Positions 17,767 to 25,991 of a stretch of DNA of 64,000 bases are shown here, one piece after another (positions within the stretch are counted from its first letter, which is position 1; the number at the start of each line of letters is the position of its first letter). Below the pieces are notes generated by a model, which did no database searches, had not been told where the DNA came from, and worked only from the letters and a program-made list of their open reading frames with translations. The stretch comes from Macrococcoides animalis (GTDB taxonomy: Bacteria > Bacillota > Bacilli > Staphylococcales > Staphylococcaceae). The stretch is from the NCBI RefSeq assembly GCF_047425875.1, contig NZ_CP179727.1, forward strand, positions 1,798,001 through 1,862,000. The letters run 5' to 3'. The position numbers were made by a program, and so were the translations under genes.

Positions 17767-18753
17767 ATGAAATTTATTCATAATAATGATATAACAGACC
17801 CTTCCTTGAATTTAGCGATGGAAGAGTATGTATTAAAACATTTGCCAAAAGACGACTCATATTTCTTATTCTATGTAAATGAACCATCAATCATTATAGG
17901 TAAGAACCAGAATACATTTGCAGAAATTAATCAAACATATGTGGATGAGCAAAATATTCATGTCGTTCGCCGTATTTCTGGTGGTGGAGCAGTTTATCAT
18001 GATTTAGGTAATTTAAACTTTAGTTTTGTAACAAAAGCAGATGATGATAGTTTTCATAACTTTAAGAAGTTTACGATGCCTATCGTTGAAGCACTAAATA
18101 AACTCGGTGTTAATGCTGAAATGACTGGACGAAATGATTTGCAGGTAGGTGAACGAAAAATTTCTGGTAATGCGATGTTCCAATCAGGGGACCGTATGTT
18201 CTCACATGGAACATTAATGTTAAACAGTGATATTGAAGAAGTTGTGAAAAGTTTATCAGTGAACGAAAAGAAATTGATTACAAAAGGTATTAAATCTATC
18301 CGTTCACGCGTTGCAAATATTCAAGAATTCTTGGATGAACCGATGTCAATGGAAGACTTCAAGCAGACTTTATTAAGTTCAATCTTTAAAGGTGAAATCG
18401 AAGAATACAAACTGCAAGATGAAGACTGGAAGTTGATTGGTGAAATAAGTGAAGCAAAATATCGCAATTATGATTGGAATTATGGAAAAAATCCGAAATA
18501 TAATTATGAAGTAAAACAAAAATTCCCTGGTGGTATGCTAGAACTAAAAATTAATGTCGTAAAAGGAATGATAAATGACGTTAAAATCTTTGGGGATTTC
18601 TTTGGTGTTGGTGAAGTAACGGATATCGAAGAAAAATTAAAAGGATTGCCACATAATCAAAGTGCGGTAAAAGCTGTACTGGACACTGTAGATTTTGCGC
18701 ATTATTTTGGTAGAGTAACAAAAGAAGAATTTTTAAGCTTAGTAGCTAAGTAG
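17767..18753 (+). CDS. lplA: Lipoate-protein ligase
   Basis: The 328-residue protein has the ligase core motif RRISGGGAVYHDLGNLNFSF, the lysine-containing GRNDLQVGERKISGNA stretch that contacts lipoyl-AMP, and the C-terminal accessory domain of LplA/LplJ-type enzymes. It adenylates lipoate and transfers it to E2 or GcvH proteins. A TTTAGGAGG ribosome site precedes the start. It is followed by a strong hairpin terminator. The sequence does not show which protein is its preferred target. Confidence 0.93.
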   Translation: MKFIHNNDITDPSLNLAMEEYVLKHLPKDDSYFLFYVNEPSIIIGKNQNTFAEINQTYVDEQNIHVVRRISGGGAVYHDLGNLNFSFVTKADDDSFHNFKKFTMPIVEALNKLGVNAEMTGRNDLQVGERKISGNAMFQSGDRMFSHGTLMLNSDIEEVVKSLSVNEKKLITKGIKSIRSRVANIQEFLDEPMSMEDFKQTLLSSIFKGEIEEYKLQDEDWKLIGEISEAKYRNYDWNYGKNPKYNYEVKQKFPGGMLELKINVVKGMINDVKIFGDFFGVGEVTDIEEKLKGLPHNQSAVKAVLDTVDFAHYFGRVTKEEFLSLVAK

Positions 18754-18777
18754 AGCTTCTAAAAAAAATAAATTTTT

Positions 18778-18821
18778 AGCGCCAATCCTGGAATATAATT
18801 CTAGTGTTGGCGCTTTTATAT
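18778..18821 (+). terminator. Terminator after lplA
   Basis: Long hairpin with outer arms AGCGCCAA/TTGGCGCT and an inner paired block CTGGAAT/ATTCTAG, followed by TTTT. Confidence 0.8.
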
Positions 18822-18834
18822 TGAGCTATTCAAT

Positions 18835-19044
18835 TTAGATTTCCTCCAAGGCTTTAAGTGCGTTTGAATATTGAATGAAATCTTCTTTACTGTTATTTAA
18901 TAAAGACATATCAATTTTTTCTTTTAGTACTTTCTTTTGGTGTGCTTTTACAGCGTCATCAATAATTAATTCGATGTATAAATTATTTAAATTAGATACG
19001 AATGTTTCAAGTCCATTGAGTTGAGTTTGTTGATTATAGTTCAT
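18835..19044 (-). CDS. IDEAL domain protein
   Basis: This 69-residue protein contains the IDEAL domain, recognisable as LYIELIIDDAVKAHQKK followed by LKEKIDMSLLNNSKEDF. The domain is found in small Firmicute regulators, including proteins fused or linked to competence and YlbF-like factors. It lies divergently beside comK, which suggests but does not prove a link to competence control. The ribosome site AAGGAGGT is strong. No catalytic residues are visible. Confidence 0.8.
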   Translation of the reverse strand: MNYNQQTQLNGLETFVSNLNNLYIELIIDDAVKAHQKKVLKEKIDMSLLNNSKEDFIQYSNALKALEEI

Positions 19045-19176
19045 AGTTGGTGACCTCCTTAATTTGTATTAAAACGAGTATAGAATATAATAATCTAAAT
19101 TGCAATAGAATTCTGAAAATTTAATTATTTAACTAATTATTTTTTTATTTAATAATATATAGCCATAATTTTAACT

Positions 19177-19216
19177 ATGTAAACATTATTCTGCAAAATG
19201 TAAACAATGTTAAACA
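19177..19216 (+). promoter_or_regulatory. Repeated ATGTAAACA-type motif upstream of comK
   Basis: ATGTAAACA occurs at 19177-19185 and again at 19198-19206, directly followed by ATGTTAAACA at 19207-19216. The copies lie 21 and 9 bases apart, close to helical phasing, and just upstream of the comK -35 box. They are possible activator sites; the binding protein is unknown. Confidence 0.4.
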
Positions 19217-19226
19217 TATAATTTAG

Positions 19227-19255
19227 TTAACAAATGTTAAAAAATAATTTATAAT
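19227..19255 (+). promoter_or_regulatory. Predicted sigma-A promoter of comK
   Basis: TTAACA (19227-19232), 17-base spacer, perfect TATAAT (19250-19255). The predicted start near 19262 gives a short leader of about 29 bases before comK. Confidence 0.7.
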
Positions 19256-19290
19256 AATGTTATAAACGTTAACTATGAAAGGGGATCAAT

Positions 19291-19848
19291 ATGGAAAGTT
19301 ATATTATTAACGAAAAGACAATGTATATTAAAGCTTATAGGGAGAATAGAAGTGTCTATTCTGAGATTGGAGAATTCGGAAAAGAAGCATTTGTGTACAA
19401 AAAGAAACCATTGCATATTGTAGAAGATTCATTGTTCTTTTATCACGCTTCATATAAGTCACGTAAGAGCTCTACAAAAATGATTGCAAACATTAACACG
19501 AAACCCCCAATTGTTATTCAACCAGGAACACAAACATACTTTTTCCCAACACACAGTGATCGTAGTGCTGAACTTGCATGGATTAATGTACATTATGTAA
19601 ATAGATTTCAAGCTGGGAATCATTATGACACTATCGTCTTATTTGATGATCAATCGAATGTATCTTTTCCTGTAACACCTTATACGTTTAATACGCAATA
19701 TTTACATGGCATAAAATTAGAGTATAGCGTAAGATCTAAGGCTTTAAAGCAAGAAATGTATAAATCTGAATCAGTGAACTTTGACAAATGTAGGGCAAAT
19801 TTATTCGAAATGTTAGCAATGTATGCATTATTAGAGAAAAAGGTGTAA
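19291..19848 (+). CDS. comK: Competence transcription factor ComK
   Basis: The 185-residue protein matches ComK along its length, including the highly conserved TYFFPTHSDRSAELAWINVHYV core and a preceding NTKPPIVIQPGTQ strand. ComK activates DNA-uptake genes by binding AT-rich boxes. It has a ribosome site AAAGGGG 7 bases from ATG and its own promoter. The gene appears complete, with no frameshift, so the competence switch may be functional. The only apparent neighbour link is the divergent IDEAL-domain gene. Confidence 0.93.
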   Translation: MESYIINEKTMYIKAYRENRSVYSEIGEFGKEAFVYKKKPLHIVEDSLFFYHASYKSRKSSTKMIANINTKPPIVIQPGTQTYFFPTHSDRSAELAWINVHYVNRFQAGNHYDTIVLFDDQSNVSFPVTPYTFNTQYLHGIKLEYSVRSKALKQEMYKSESVNFDKCRANLFEMLAMYALLEKKV

Positions 19849-19877
19849 ATGTTCCATAAAAATATTTACCGAAAGTA

Positions 19878-19905
19878 TTGACCTATCCGTTTCAATTGAT
19901 ATAAT
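19878..19905 (+). promoter_or_regulatory. Predicted promoter of the tRNA-Asn/tRNA-Ser pair
   Basis: TTGACC (19878-19883), 16-base spacer, TATAAT (19900-19905), 22 bases before the tRNA. Confidence 0.65.
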
Positions 19906-19927
19906 AGTATTTGTTGATTGAAATTAA

Positions 19928-20002
19928 TCCACAGTAGCTCAGTGGTAGAGCTATCGGCTGTTAACCGATCGGTCGTAGGTTCGAGTCCTACCTGTGGAGC
20001 CA
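19928..20002 (+). tRNA. tRNA-Asn (GTT), copy 1
   Basis: Full cloverleaf: acceptor TCCACAG pairs with CTGTGGA, anticodon loop CTGTTAA gives GTT, T-arm GTTCGAG, and CCA is encoded. Identical to the copy at 22359-22433. Confidence 0.97.
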
Positions 20003-20003
20003 T

Positions 20004-20092
20004 GGAGATGTACTCAAGTTGGCTGAAGAGGCGCCCCTGCTAAGGGTGTAGGTCGGGTAACCGGCGCGAGAGTTCGAATCTCTCCATCTCCG
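20004..20092 (+). tRNA. tRNA-Ser (GCT)
   Basis: Acceptor GGAGATG pairs with CATCTCC; anticodon GCT in the loop CTGCTAA; the long variable arm is typical of serine tRNA. CCA is not encoded. It starts one base after tRNA-Asn and is co-transcribed with it. Confidence 0.96.
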
Positions 20093-20097
20093 TTATA

Positions 20098-20133
20098 TAG
20101 TCTGTAACCCTAGTGGTTGCAGACTTTTTTGTT
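20098..20133 (+). terminator. Terminator after tRNA-Ser(GCT)
   Basis: Hairpin AGTCTGTAACC / GGTTGCAGACT with loop CTAGT, followed by TTTTTT. Confidence 0.85.
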
Positions 20134-20309
20134 TTATTCTTTTTCACTCTAAATATTTACACTTTATTTTTTACAGAAGAATTAATATAAATTATAATAA
20201 CTAAAAATATCACGATATTATTAAAATTAAATTTCTGTGATTTTAGTCACTGTAATAACAATAATTAGTATGTAAGATGTATGTAATTTATATAGAAAGG
20301 AGTATTAAA

Positions 20310-20522
20310 ATGTTAAGAGCTAAAGAAATAGTGAAGAATGTATTAAATGAAGTAAAAACATACGGTAATTTAAAAACAGTGCAAGAATTAAGAAGTGTTG
20401 AAATGTTCGACTACTTATATAAAAATGGCTATATCAATTTTAAAGAGGACGAATCTGGAATAAAAAGATTATATTTCGTTACTGATGAAGGTGAGAAGCT
20501 ATATAATTCTTTATCACAATAG
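20310..20522 (+). CDS. Small protein of unknown function, possibly winged-helix-like
   Basis: The 70-residue product begins at ATG 20310, preceded by AGAAAGGAG with 7-8 bases spacing; a longer frame from 20277 is not needed. The layout (helical N-terminus, then VEMFDYLYKNGYINFKED and a strand pair LYFVTDEGEKLYNSL) resembles a small winged-helix fold, because ITDEG-type ends are common in DNA-binding wings, but I do not recognise a family. It stands alone between a tRNA terminator and a strong hairpin, so it should have its own promoter. Confidence 0.6.
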   Translation: MLRAKEIVKNVLNEVKTYGNLKTVQELRSVEMFDYLYKNGYINFKEDESGIKRLYFVTDEGEKLYNSLSQ

Positions 20523-20605
20523 ATTATCATTACTGATGAATAACATTTAAAATATACATATTGAAGAATTTAATACTCACTTATGCAAGCTATAATTTCA
20601 ATAAA

Positions 20606-20640
20606 CTGCCGTCTAGCCATAACTAGACGGCTTTTAATTT
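20606..20640 (+). terminator. Terminator downstream of the small gene at 20310
   Basis: Hairpin GCCGTCTAG / CTAGACGGC with loop CCATAA, followed by TTTTAATTTT. Confidence 0.8.
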
Positions 20641-20747
20641 TATATTAATATTTAATGGAATTTCATACGTGAGATTGTGAAATCATTAACTAACTATTGT
20701 GATTTATGATAAGATAATTGTAGATAATAAACAAGGAGGAATGCATA

Positions 20748-21668
20748 ATGAAAATAGCAATCGCAGGCGCAGGCGCAATGGGTGGACGTGTTGGATTATA
20801 TTTAACTGAAAGTGGGCAAGATGTAGTCATGCTTGATAAATGGCAGGATCATGTTGATGCAATGAACAATAATGGTATCACTGTGAATTCTTATGGAGAG
20901 CAAACAAACCATAAAGTTAAAGCAGTTCACATGTTTGAATATAATGAGCCTGTTGAGCTTGTAATCCTTTTAACAAAAGCATTAACAGCTGAAGAAACGA
21001 TTGATAATTTAATCAAACAAGGTGTTATTACAAAGGAAACCAAAGTAATGTCTTTAATGAATGGATTAGGTCATGGTGACATGTTAATGCGAAAGTTATC
21101 AGAAGACCAAGTTATCTTAGCTGTAACAATGTGGTCTGCTGGTTTAAAAGGTCCGGGGGAATTAATTTTAGAGGGTACTGGCAATATTGAATTTGGATAT
21201 CCTGATGGTCATGTCGATGCATTTATTGAACAATTAAAAGTTATTTTAGATGATGCAAAATTAAATGGTGTAATTAGTTATGATATCGTTACAACAATAT
21301 GGAATAAAGCGCTAGTAAACTGTTGCTTTAATACATATTGTTCAGTAACGGATAAACGTATCGGTGAATTCGGTGCTTATGAAAAATCAGATGAAATGTT
21401 AATGCCATTAGTGAAAGAGATTATTGCAGTCGGAGCAACAAAAGGTGCGAAATTAGAATTTGAGGCAACTATGAATAAGTTCCATAAAATGTATTCTCCA
21501 GAGGTTGTTGGTTTACATTATCCTTCTATGACACAAGATATTCATAATGGACGAAAAACAGAAGTTGATTTCTTAACTGGTGCCGTTAGTCGTTACGGAG
21601 ATGAAGCTGGAATTGAAACTCCTTATTGTGATATCTTAACGCATTTAGTACATCAAATTGAAAAGTAG
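20748..21668 (+). CDS. panE: 2-dehydropantoate 2-reductase family protein (PanE/ApbA)
   Basis: This 306-residue NADPH-dependent reductase has the Rossmann start IAIAGAGAMGGRVGLYL, the LLTKAL strand and the catalytic lysine region TTIWNKALVNCCFNTYC, and a C-terminal helical domain with HNGRKTEVDFLTGAV. The family reduces ketopantoate to pantoate for coenzyme A synthesis; related ApbA-like members act on other 2-oxoacids, so the substrate is inferred. The ribosome site AAGGAGG is strong. It is a single gene between two tRNA groups and has a terminator downstream. Confidence 0.85.
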   Translation: MKIAIAGAGAMGGRVGLYLTESGQDVVMLDKWQDHVDAMNNNGITVNSYGEQTNHKVKAVHMFEYNEPVELVILLTKALTAEETIDNLIKQGVITKETKVMSLMNGLGHGDMLMRKLSEDQVILAVTMWSAGLKGPGELILEGTGNIEFGYPDGHVDAFIEQLKVILDDAKLNGVISYDIVTTIWNKALVNCCFNTYCSVTDKRIGEFGAYEKSDEMLMPLVKEIIAVGATKGAKLEFEATMNKFHKMYSPEVVGLHYPSMTQDIHNGRKTEVDFLTGAVSRYGDEAGIETPYCDILTHLVHQIEK

Positions 21669-21681
21669 CATTATAGAATTA

Positions 21682-21717
21682 TCTAGGCATGTTCATACAT
21701 GTCTGGATTTTTTGATT
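21682..21717 (+). terminator. Terminator after panE
   Basis: Hairpin TCTAGGCATG / CATGTCTGGA with two G-T pairs and loop TTCATA, followed by TTTTTT. Confidence 0.7.
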
Positions 21718-21871
21718 TAAGTGCGTATTATATCTTTTGTAAAACATAAATTCAAAGTGCATTTATATCGTAAAAAAGAAAATAATTACGTAACAGCACG
21801 CTTTTAGGTACCTTTTATACAACATTCGTATGGAATACACATCTTTAGAACAAATTTACACTTTTTTAATG

Positions 21872-21900
21872 TTGCGTTCACAAACTTAAAATGATATATT
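21872..21900 (+). promoter_or_regulatory. Predicted promoter of the eight-tRNA cluster
   Basis: TTGCGT (21872-21877), 17-base spacer, TATATT (21895-21900), 39 bases before tRNA-fMet. The rest of 21718-21871 shows nothing I can assign. Confidence 0.5.
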
Positions 21901-21939
21901 TTAAAAGTACTCTTTTTACGAGAGACAATATATTATTAT

Positions 21940-22013
<74 letters not shown>

Positions 22014-22021
22014 TTATTAGT

Positions 22022-22097
22022 GGTCCCGTGGTGTAGCGGTTAACATGCCTGCCTGTCACGCAGGAGATCGCGGGTTCGATTCCCGTCGGGACCGCCA
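22022..22097 (+). tRNA. tRNA-Asp (GTC)
   Basis: Acceptor GGTCCCG pairs with CGGGACC; anticodon GTC in loop CTGTCAC; CCA encoded. Confidence 0.97.
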
Positions 22098-22101
22098 TTT
22101 T

Positions 22102-22174
22102 GGCTCAGTAGCTCAGTCGGTAGAGCAATGGATTGAAAATCCATGTGTCGGCGGTTCGATTCCGTCCTGAGCCA
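22102..22174 (+). tRNA. tRNA-Phe (GAA)
   Basis: Acceptor GGCTCAG pairs with CTGAGCC; anticodon GAA in loop TTGAAAA; CCA is not encoded. Confidence 0.96.
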
Positions 22175-22191
22175 TCTTTTTAACTTAGTTT

Positions 22192-22268
22192 GGCGATTGT
22201 GGCGAAGTGGTTAACGCATCGGATTGTGGTTCCGACACTCGTGGGTTCGATTCCCATCAGTCGCCCCA
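22192..22268 (+). tRNA. tRNA-His (GTG)
   Basis: Acceptor with the extra 5' G opposite C73 typical of tRNA-His; anticodon GTG in loop TTGTGGT; CCA encoded. Confidence 0.96.
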
Positions 22269-22277
22269 TTTATAGAT

Positions 22278-22351
22278 GCGGGTGTAGTTTAGTGGTAAAA
22301 CCTCAGCCTTCCAAGCTGATGTTGTCGGTTCGATTCCGATCACCCGCTCCA
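22278..22351 (+). tRNA. tRNA-Gly (TCC)
   Basis: Acceptor GCGGGTG pairs with CACCCGC; anticodon loop CTTCCAA gives TCC; CCA encoded. Confidence 0.96.
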
Positions 22352-22358
22352 TTATTGA

Positions 22359-22433
22359 TCCACAGTAGCTCAGTGGTAGAGCTATCGGCTGTTAACCGAT
22401 CGGTCGTAGGTTCGAGTCCTACCTGTGGAGCCA
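22359..22433 (+). tRNA. tRNA-Asn (GTT), copy 2
   Basis: Identical over all 75 bases to the copy at 19928-20002, including encoded CCA. Confidence 0.97.
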
Positions 22434-22437
22434 TTTT

Positions 22438-22509
22438 GGCCCCTTGGTCAAGCGGTTAAGACACCGCCCTTTCACGGCGGTAACACGGGTTCGAATCCCG
22501 TAGGGGTCA
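22438..22509 (+). tRNA. tRNA-Glu (TTC)
   Basis: Acceptor GGCCCCT pairs with AGGGGTC; anticodon TTC in loop CTTTCAC; CCA not encoded. It is followed by an intrinsic terminator. Confidence 0.96.
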
Positions 22510-22512
22510 TAC

Positions 22513-22545
22513 AATCAGAAGTGAAATATCGCTTCTGATTTTTTT
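22513..22545 (+). terminator. Intrinsic terminator inside the tRNA cluster
   Basis: Nine-base stem AATCAGAAG / CTTCTGATT, extended by a G-T and a G-C pair, followed by seven T. It lies between tRNA-Glu and tRNA-Ser(GGA). Confidence 0.8.
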
Positions 22546-22559
22546 AATGAAATTTTTTT

Positions 22560-22648
22560 GGATCGTTGTCCGAGTTGGCCGAAGGAGCACGCCTGGAAAG
22601 TGTGTAAACGCCATAAGCGTTTCGAGAGTTCGAATCTCTCACGATCCG
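22560..22648 (+). tRNA. tRNA-Ser (GGA)
   Basis: Acceptor GGATCGT pairs with ACGATCC; anticodon GGA in loop CTGGAAA; long variable arm. CCA not encoded. Only 14 bases separate it from the terminator upstream. Confidence 0.96.
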
Positions 22649-22658
22649 CTAAGTTTGA

Positions 22659-22706
22659 AACTGCTATCTGTTACTGAAAAGTAACGTTAGCAGTTATTCT
22701 TTTTTT
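22659..22706 (+). terminator. Terminator after tRNA-Ser(GGA)
   Basis: Hairpin AACTGCTA...TTAGCAGTT with inner arms GTTACT/AGTAAC, followed by a T-run. The remaining 22707-22842 is AT-rich and contains no clear motif. Confidence 0.85.
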
Positions 22707-22842
22707 AACATAAATAGGGTGCAAATTTAGGTGATATTCGCTACTTTTATTGTTAAAAACATGTATAATATATGTGGATATCGCTATATTTAAATAATAT
22801 ATTGTGAAATAAATTACAGAATAAAGAAAATAAGGTGATTAT

Positions 22843-23310
22843 ATGAAAGTGAAAGCATCCACACGAAAAATACTATCAGAAATTAATTATCCAGTTCGAT
22901 ATAAACGTTTTTCTAAAATTTTTAAACGCATAAAAAAGTCTGAGCGTCGTTTTTTTATTAAGCTGTTAAAAGTTATTTGTAAAGATATTAAAAATAAAGA
23001 ATTGATTCAGTTTGCGACATTTAGTCATGTCAATTTAAATCAACATGGACTATTTATTTTGTTACAAGACCGTATAGTAATGGCTCATAGCAAAGTGAAA
23101 TCTAAGCGTATTTATTATGAAGTAATTCCATATTCAAATTTAGTTGAGATTGATTTTGAACCTAATACCGAAGAAGATTTCGGGGAATTATATTTTAAAT
23201 ATAAGCGTAAGAAGTTGAGTGAAAAAACAGTCACTGTTCGTATGATTAAAAGTGATGACTTGCCATATATTGTAGAGTTTATTAGAATAAAGTTGTCTGA
23301 AATTGTATAA
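22843..23310 (+). CDS. Conserved-looking basic protein of unknown function, possible PH-like fold
   Basis: I do not recognise the family. The 155-residue product has a very basic N-terminal 50 residues (RYKRFSKIFKRIKKSERRF) and then alternating strands (GLFILLQDRIVMAHSKVK, YYEVIPYSNLVEIDFEP, GELYFKYKRK, KTVTVRMIKS) ending in an amphipathic helix, a layout like bacterial PH domains. No membrane segment or signal is present. The ribosome site AAGGTG lies 6 bases before ATG. It is 15 bases upstream of the next small gene, so the two probably form an operon. Confidence 0.6.
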   Translation: MKVKASTRKILSEINYPVRYKRFSKIFKRIKKSERRFFIKLLKVICKDIKNKELIQFATFSHVNLNQHGLFILLQDRIVMAHSKVKSKRIYYEVIPYSNLVEIDFEPNTEEDFGELYFKYKRKKLSEKTVTVRMIKSDDLPYIVEFIRIKLSEIV

Positions 23311-23325
23311 AAGGAGGACGTCGTT

Positions 23326-23583
23326 ATGGCTAATATTGATAAATTAGTATCATATGCAGAATTGAAATTAGGTCAGTTTGGTGCGGATTACCGCGAGAAT
23401 TATGAACAGGATAAAGTACAAGAAGTACAACCGGGTAGCTATGCAGTTAATGGTAGCTCAATTGAAGTTAATTATGACGCTCAAAGCTATGTTATTGATT
23501 TGACACAAGCTGGTGAGGGTGAAGTTTCTGAGATGGAAGCACAAGAAGTTGTATCTAGATTAAAAGAATTTTTCAATCAGTAA
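23326..23583 (+). CDS. Small acidic protein of unknown function
   Basis: This 85-residue acidic protein, with no membrane segment, has a strong AAAGGAGG ribosome site, which supports real expression. The sequence shows a helix, then GSYAVNGSSIEVNYDAQSYVIDL strands and a closing helix (EMEAQEVVSRLKEFF). I do not recognise a family. It follows the basic protein at 22843 closely, and the opposite charge of the two products may hint at interaction, but that is speculation. Confidence 0.6.
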   Translation: MANIDKLVSYAELKLGQFGADYRENYEQDKVQEVQPGSYAVNGSSIEVNYDAQSYVIDLTQAGEGEVSEMEAQEVVSRLKEFFNQ

Positions 23584-23594
23584 TGATTCAATAT

Positions 23595-23632
23595 AAAAAG
23601 CGTGAGACGATAAATTTCGTCTCACGCTTTTT
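23595..23632 (+). terminator. Bidirectional terminator between 23326 gene and menA
   Basis: Hairpin GCGTGAGACGA / TCGTCTCACGC flanked by AAAAA and TTTTT, able to end both convergent transcripts. Confidence 0.87.
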
Positions 23633-24551
23633 ATATTGCCGTCAATGCAGCGATGTATAATCCTAATGCAAATAAGAAGCCAAACACCGTATTAAATTGA
23701 CCTGTTACTTTCATAGCAGGCATTAATTCGATTGGTGTATGCCCATTAAAGAATCGGTTGACTGCTTTTATTGGTAAATTAAAGCTCAACAATACTAGAA
23801 GTAAAAATGGAGAGCCATAAGGTTTATAAAATACAGTGTATAATACGACTAAAAAGCTGACTAAGTATAAAACTGCCATTGTGATAATCGCAAAAGTTTT
23901 TCCAACCAAAATGACATATGTTTTTCTTCCGCTGGCTTTATCTTTAATACGATCTCGAATGTTATTTGCCATGTTGATCATACCAATATTTATTGAAATT
24001 GGAATCGACATAATCGCTGGATACCATTCTAAATGTCCAACTTGGATATAGAATGTAATCATAATAATGACAAATCCCATAAAGAATCCGGCAAAGATTT
24101 CTCCGAAGGGAGTCCATGAAATAGGGATAGGTCCACCAGTGTAGAAGTATCCTACAGCCATACATAATATTCCGACAAGTAAAATGAGCCAAGATGATTG
24201 AGCACAAATATAAATCCCTAAAATTGCTGCAATAATATAAAATGCAATGGCCAAATTATATACAGATTTTGGACTCATGCCATTACGAACAATGGCTCCA
24301 CCGATACCCACAGACGTATGGTCATCCAGGCCACGTTTGTAATCGAAATATTCATTAAACATATTCGTTGCAGCTTGAATTAAAAGACATGCTAAAAGCA
24401 TCATAATTAATAAATCAAGACGAATATCAGAAAAGTATTTTGCACATGCTGTTCCAACGAGAACAGGTACGAAGCTTGCAGTTAATGTGTGTGGTCGCAT
24501 TAAATGATAATATTTGGCAATACCAGAATGTGATTGTAAATGTTCAGACAT
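23631..24551 (-). CDS. menA: 1,4-dihydroxy-2-naphthoate polyprenyltransferase MenA
   Basis: The 306-residue UbiA-type membrane prenyltransferase has about eight to nine hydrophobic segments and the two Asp motifs that bind Mg-diphosphate: NMFNEYFDYKRGLDD and, later, NNIRDRIKDKASGRKT. It attaches the isoprenoid tail to 1,4-dihydroxy-2-naphthoate, giving demethylmenaquinone. ATG 24551 is chosen because GAGGT lies 6 bases upstream, whereas ATG 24557 abuts it. It is divergent from menF-menD-menH-menB, so all share one 143-base control region. Confidence 0.94.
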   Translation of the reverse strand: MSEHLQSHSGIAKYYHLMRPHTLTASFVPVLVGTACAKYFSDIRLDLLIMMLLACLLIQAATNMFNEYFDYKRGLDDHTSVGIGGAIVRNGMSPKSVYNLAIAFYIIAAILGIYICAQSSWLILLVGILCMAVGYFYTGGPIPISWTPFGEIFAGFFMGFVIIMITFYIQVGHLEWYPAIMSIPISINIGMINMANNIRDRIKDKASGRKTYVILVGKTFAIITMAVLYLVSFLVVLYTVFYKPYGSPFLLLVLLSFNLPIKAVNRFFNGHTPIELMPAMKVTGQFNTVFGFLFALGLYIAALTAI

Positions 24552-24694
24552 ATTCATACCTCTTTTATTCGTAATGTATAAATTTTATATTTAATATGAC
24601 ATACCGTCAACAAATCTAGCATAATTTGTCCAATAATCAATGAATAATGTTAAAATAATAAGTATATTATTTTAGAGTGAAAGAAGTGTAGAAT

Positions 24695-25990
24695 GTGCTG
24701 AATGATCATGAGTCAAAGAGTAATTTAACAATCGATAAAATAAAAATGATAGAGCAGATTAATTTAGATTATTCGGTCAATGCAGCTATTATTATGGATT
24801 ATTTCAAATCTTATATCGGGGAACGATATATCTTTATCAATAAAGACAAATCTTTTAAATTAATGGGAATCGGCCACCGGGCTTTGATTGTTGAAGATAC
24901 GATTAATCCAATTAGTATTGAAAATCAATTCAAGTCACTACTTCATGAAGCAACCTACAAAGGTGACCGTTCTATTAATGATTTAAAATTATTTGGTGGT
25001 TTTCAATTTGATGATAATGAAAGTCCAAATTTTTCAGCTTATTATAAAAGTCATTTTATTATTCCAGAAATTCAAATATTAGAAGTAAACGGGAAAGCTT
25101 CTATTATTTTTGTTGATCAAAATCATGACATAAGTGACATAATTGATGGGTTAAAAAATCATACAATGACATCGATAGCTGAAAATAAAATTCAAGAAAC
25201 TAAAGATATGGATTTAGATTTGTTTAAAGCAAATGCAACAAAAGCTATCGCTATGATGAACAAAGCAGAGTTAGAAAAAGTTGTCCTTTCTAGAAAAAGA
25301 AAAATTACGATGCAAAATAAGATAGATATATTAACACTTGTTGAACAAGCTATGAAAAACCATGAGGTGAGTTACTTTGCATTAATAGAATCGGCGAACC
25401 AAACATTTATCACTAAAACCCCTGAACAGCTCGTTGCAGTTCAAAAAGGAGAGTTATTAACGAATGCGATTGCTGGAACGATGGGTAAGGATGTACCAGA
25501 TGCGAAACAACAATTATTAGATGATGAGAAAAACTTATATGAACATAAAATTGTAGTTGAGAGTATAAAAGATGATTTAGCGCCATTCACACAAGAAATT
25601 ACTTTAAAAGGTGCTCCAGATATTTTAGAGAATCAATTTTTTTATCATCTATACACACCAATCAAAGCAAAACTTCAGACCGGCAGCTTGTTAGAAGTGA
25701 CAGAAAGTTTACATCCTACACCAGCGCTTGGTGGTTTTCCGAAGAATAGTGCGATGCAGTTCTTAAATGAGGCGAACGAAGGTCGGGGATTATATGGTGC
25801 ACCACTGGGTTATTTAGATATGAATGATGAGGGTGAATTTATTGTAGCAATTCGTTCAATGATAATAGAAGACAATACAGCGATGCTTTATGCAGGATGT
25901 GGTCTAGTAAAATCAAGTGTAGTTGAAAGTGAAGTATATGAAACAGAGATTAAATTTAAACCGATGTTAGAAATGTTAGGGGTTAATTGA
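24695..25990 (+). CDS. menF: Isochorismate synthase MenF
   Basis: The 431-residue chorismate-utilising enzyme carries the KVVLSRKR stretch, ITKTPEQLVAV, AGTMGK and the C-terminal HPTPALGGFPK and RGLYGAPLGY motifs of isochorismate synthases. It converts chorismate to isochorismate, the first committed step to menaquinone. A GTG start at 24695 is the best available; the ribosome site is weak (AAGAAGTG). menD begins one base after its stop, so the genes are co-translated. Confidence 0.93.
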   Translation: MLNDHESKSNLTIDKIKMIEQINLDYSVNAAIIMDYFKSYIGERYIFINKDKSFKLMGIGHRALIVEDTINPISIENQFKSLLHEATYKGDRSINDLKLFGGFQFDDNESPNFSAYYKSHFIIPEIQILEVNGKASIIFVDQNHDISDIIDGLKNHTMTSIAENKIQETKDMDLDLFKANATKAIAMMNKAELEKVVLSRKRKITMQNKIDILTLVEQAMKNHEVSYFALIESANQTFITKTPEQLVAVQKGELLTNAIAGTMGKDVPDAKQQLLDDEKNLYEHKIVVESIKDDLAPFTQEITLKGAPDILENQFFYHLYTPIKAKLQTGSLLEVTESLHPTPALGGFPKNSAMQFLNEANEGRGLYGAPLGYLDMNDEGEFIVAIRSMIIEDNTAMLYAGCGLVKSSVVESEVYETEIKFKPMLEMLGVN

Positions 25991-25991
25991 G

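Noticed and set aside
22190..22459. An 89-codon open frame across tRNA-His, tRNA-Gly and tRNA-Asn
   Set aside because: It is an artefact of tRNA sequence without stops; the cloverleafs explain the region fully.
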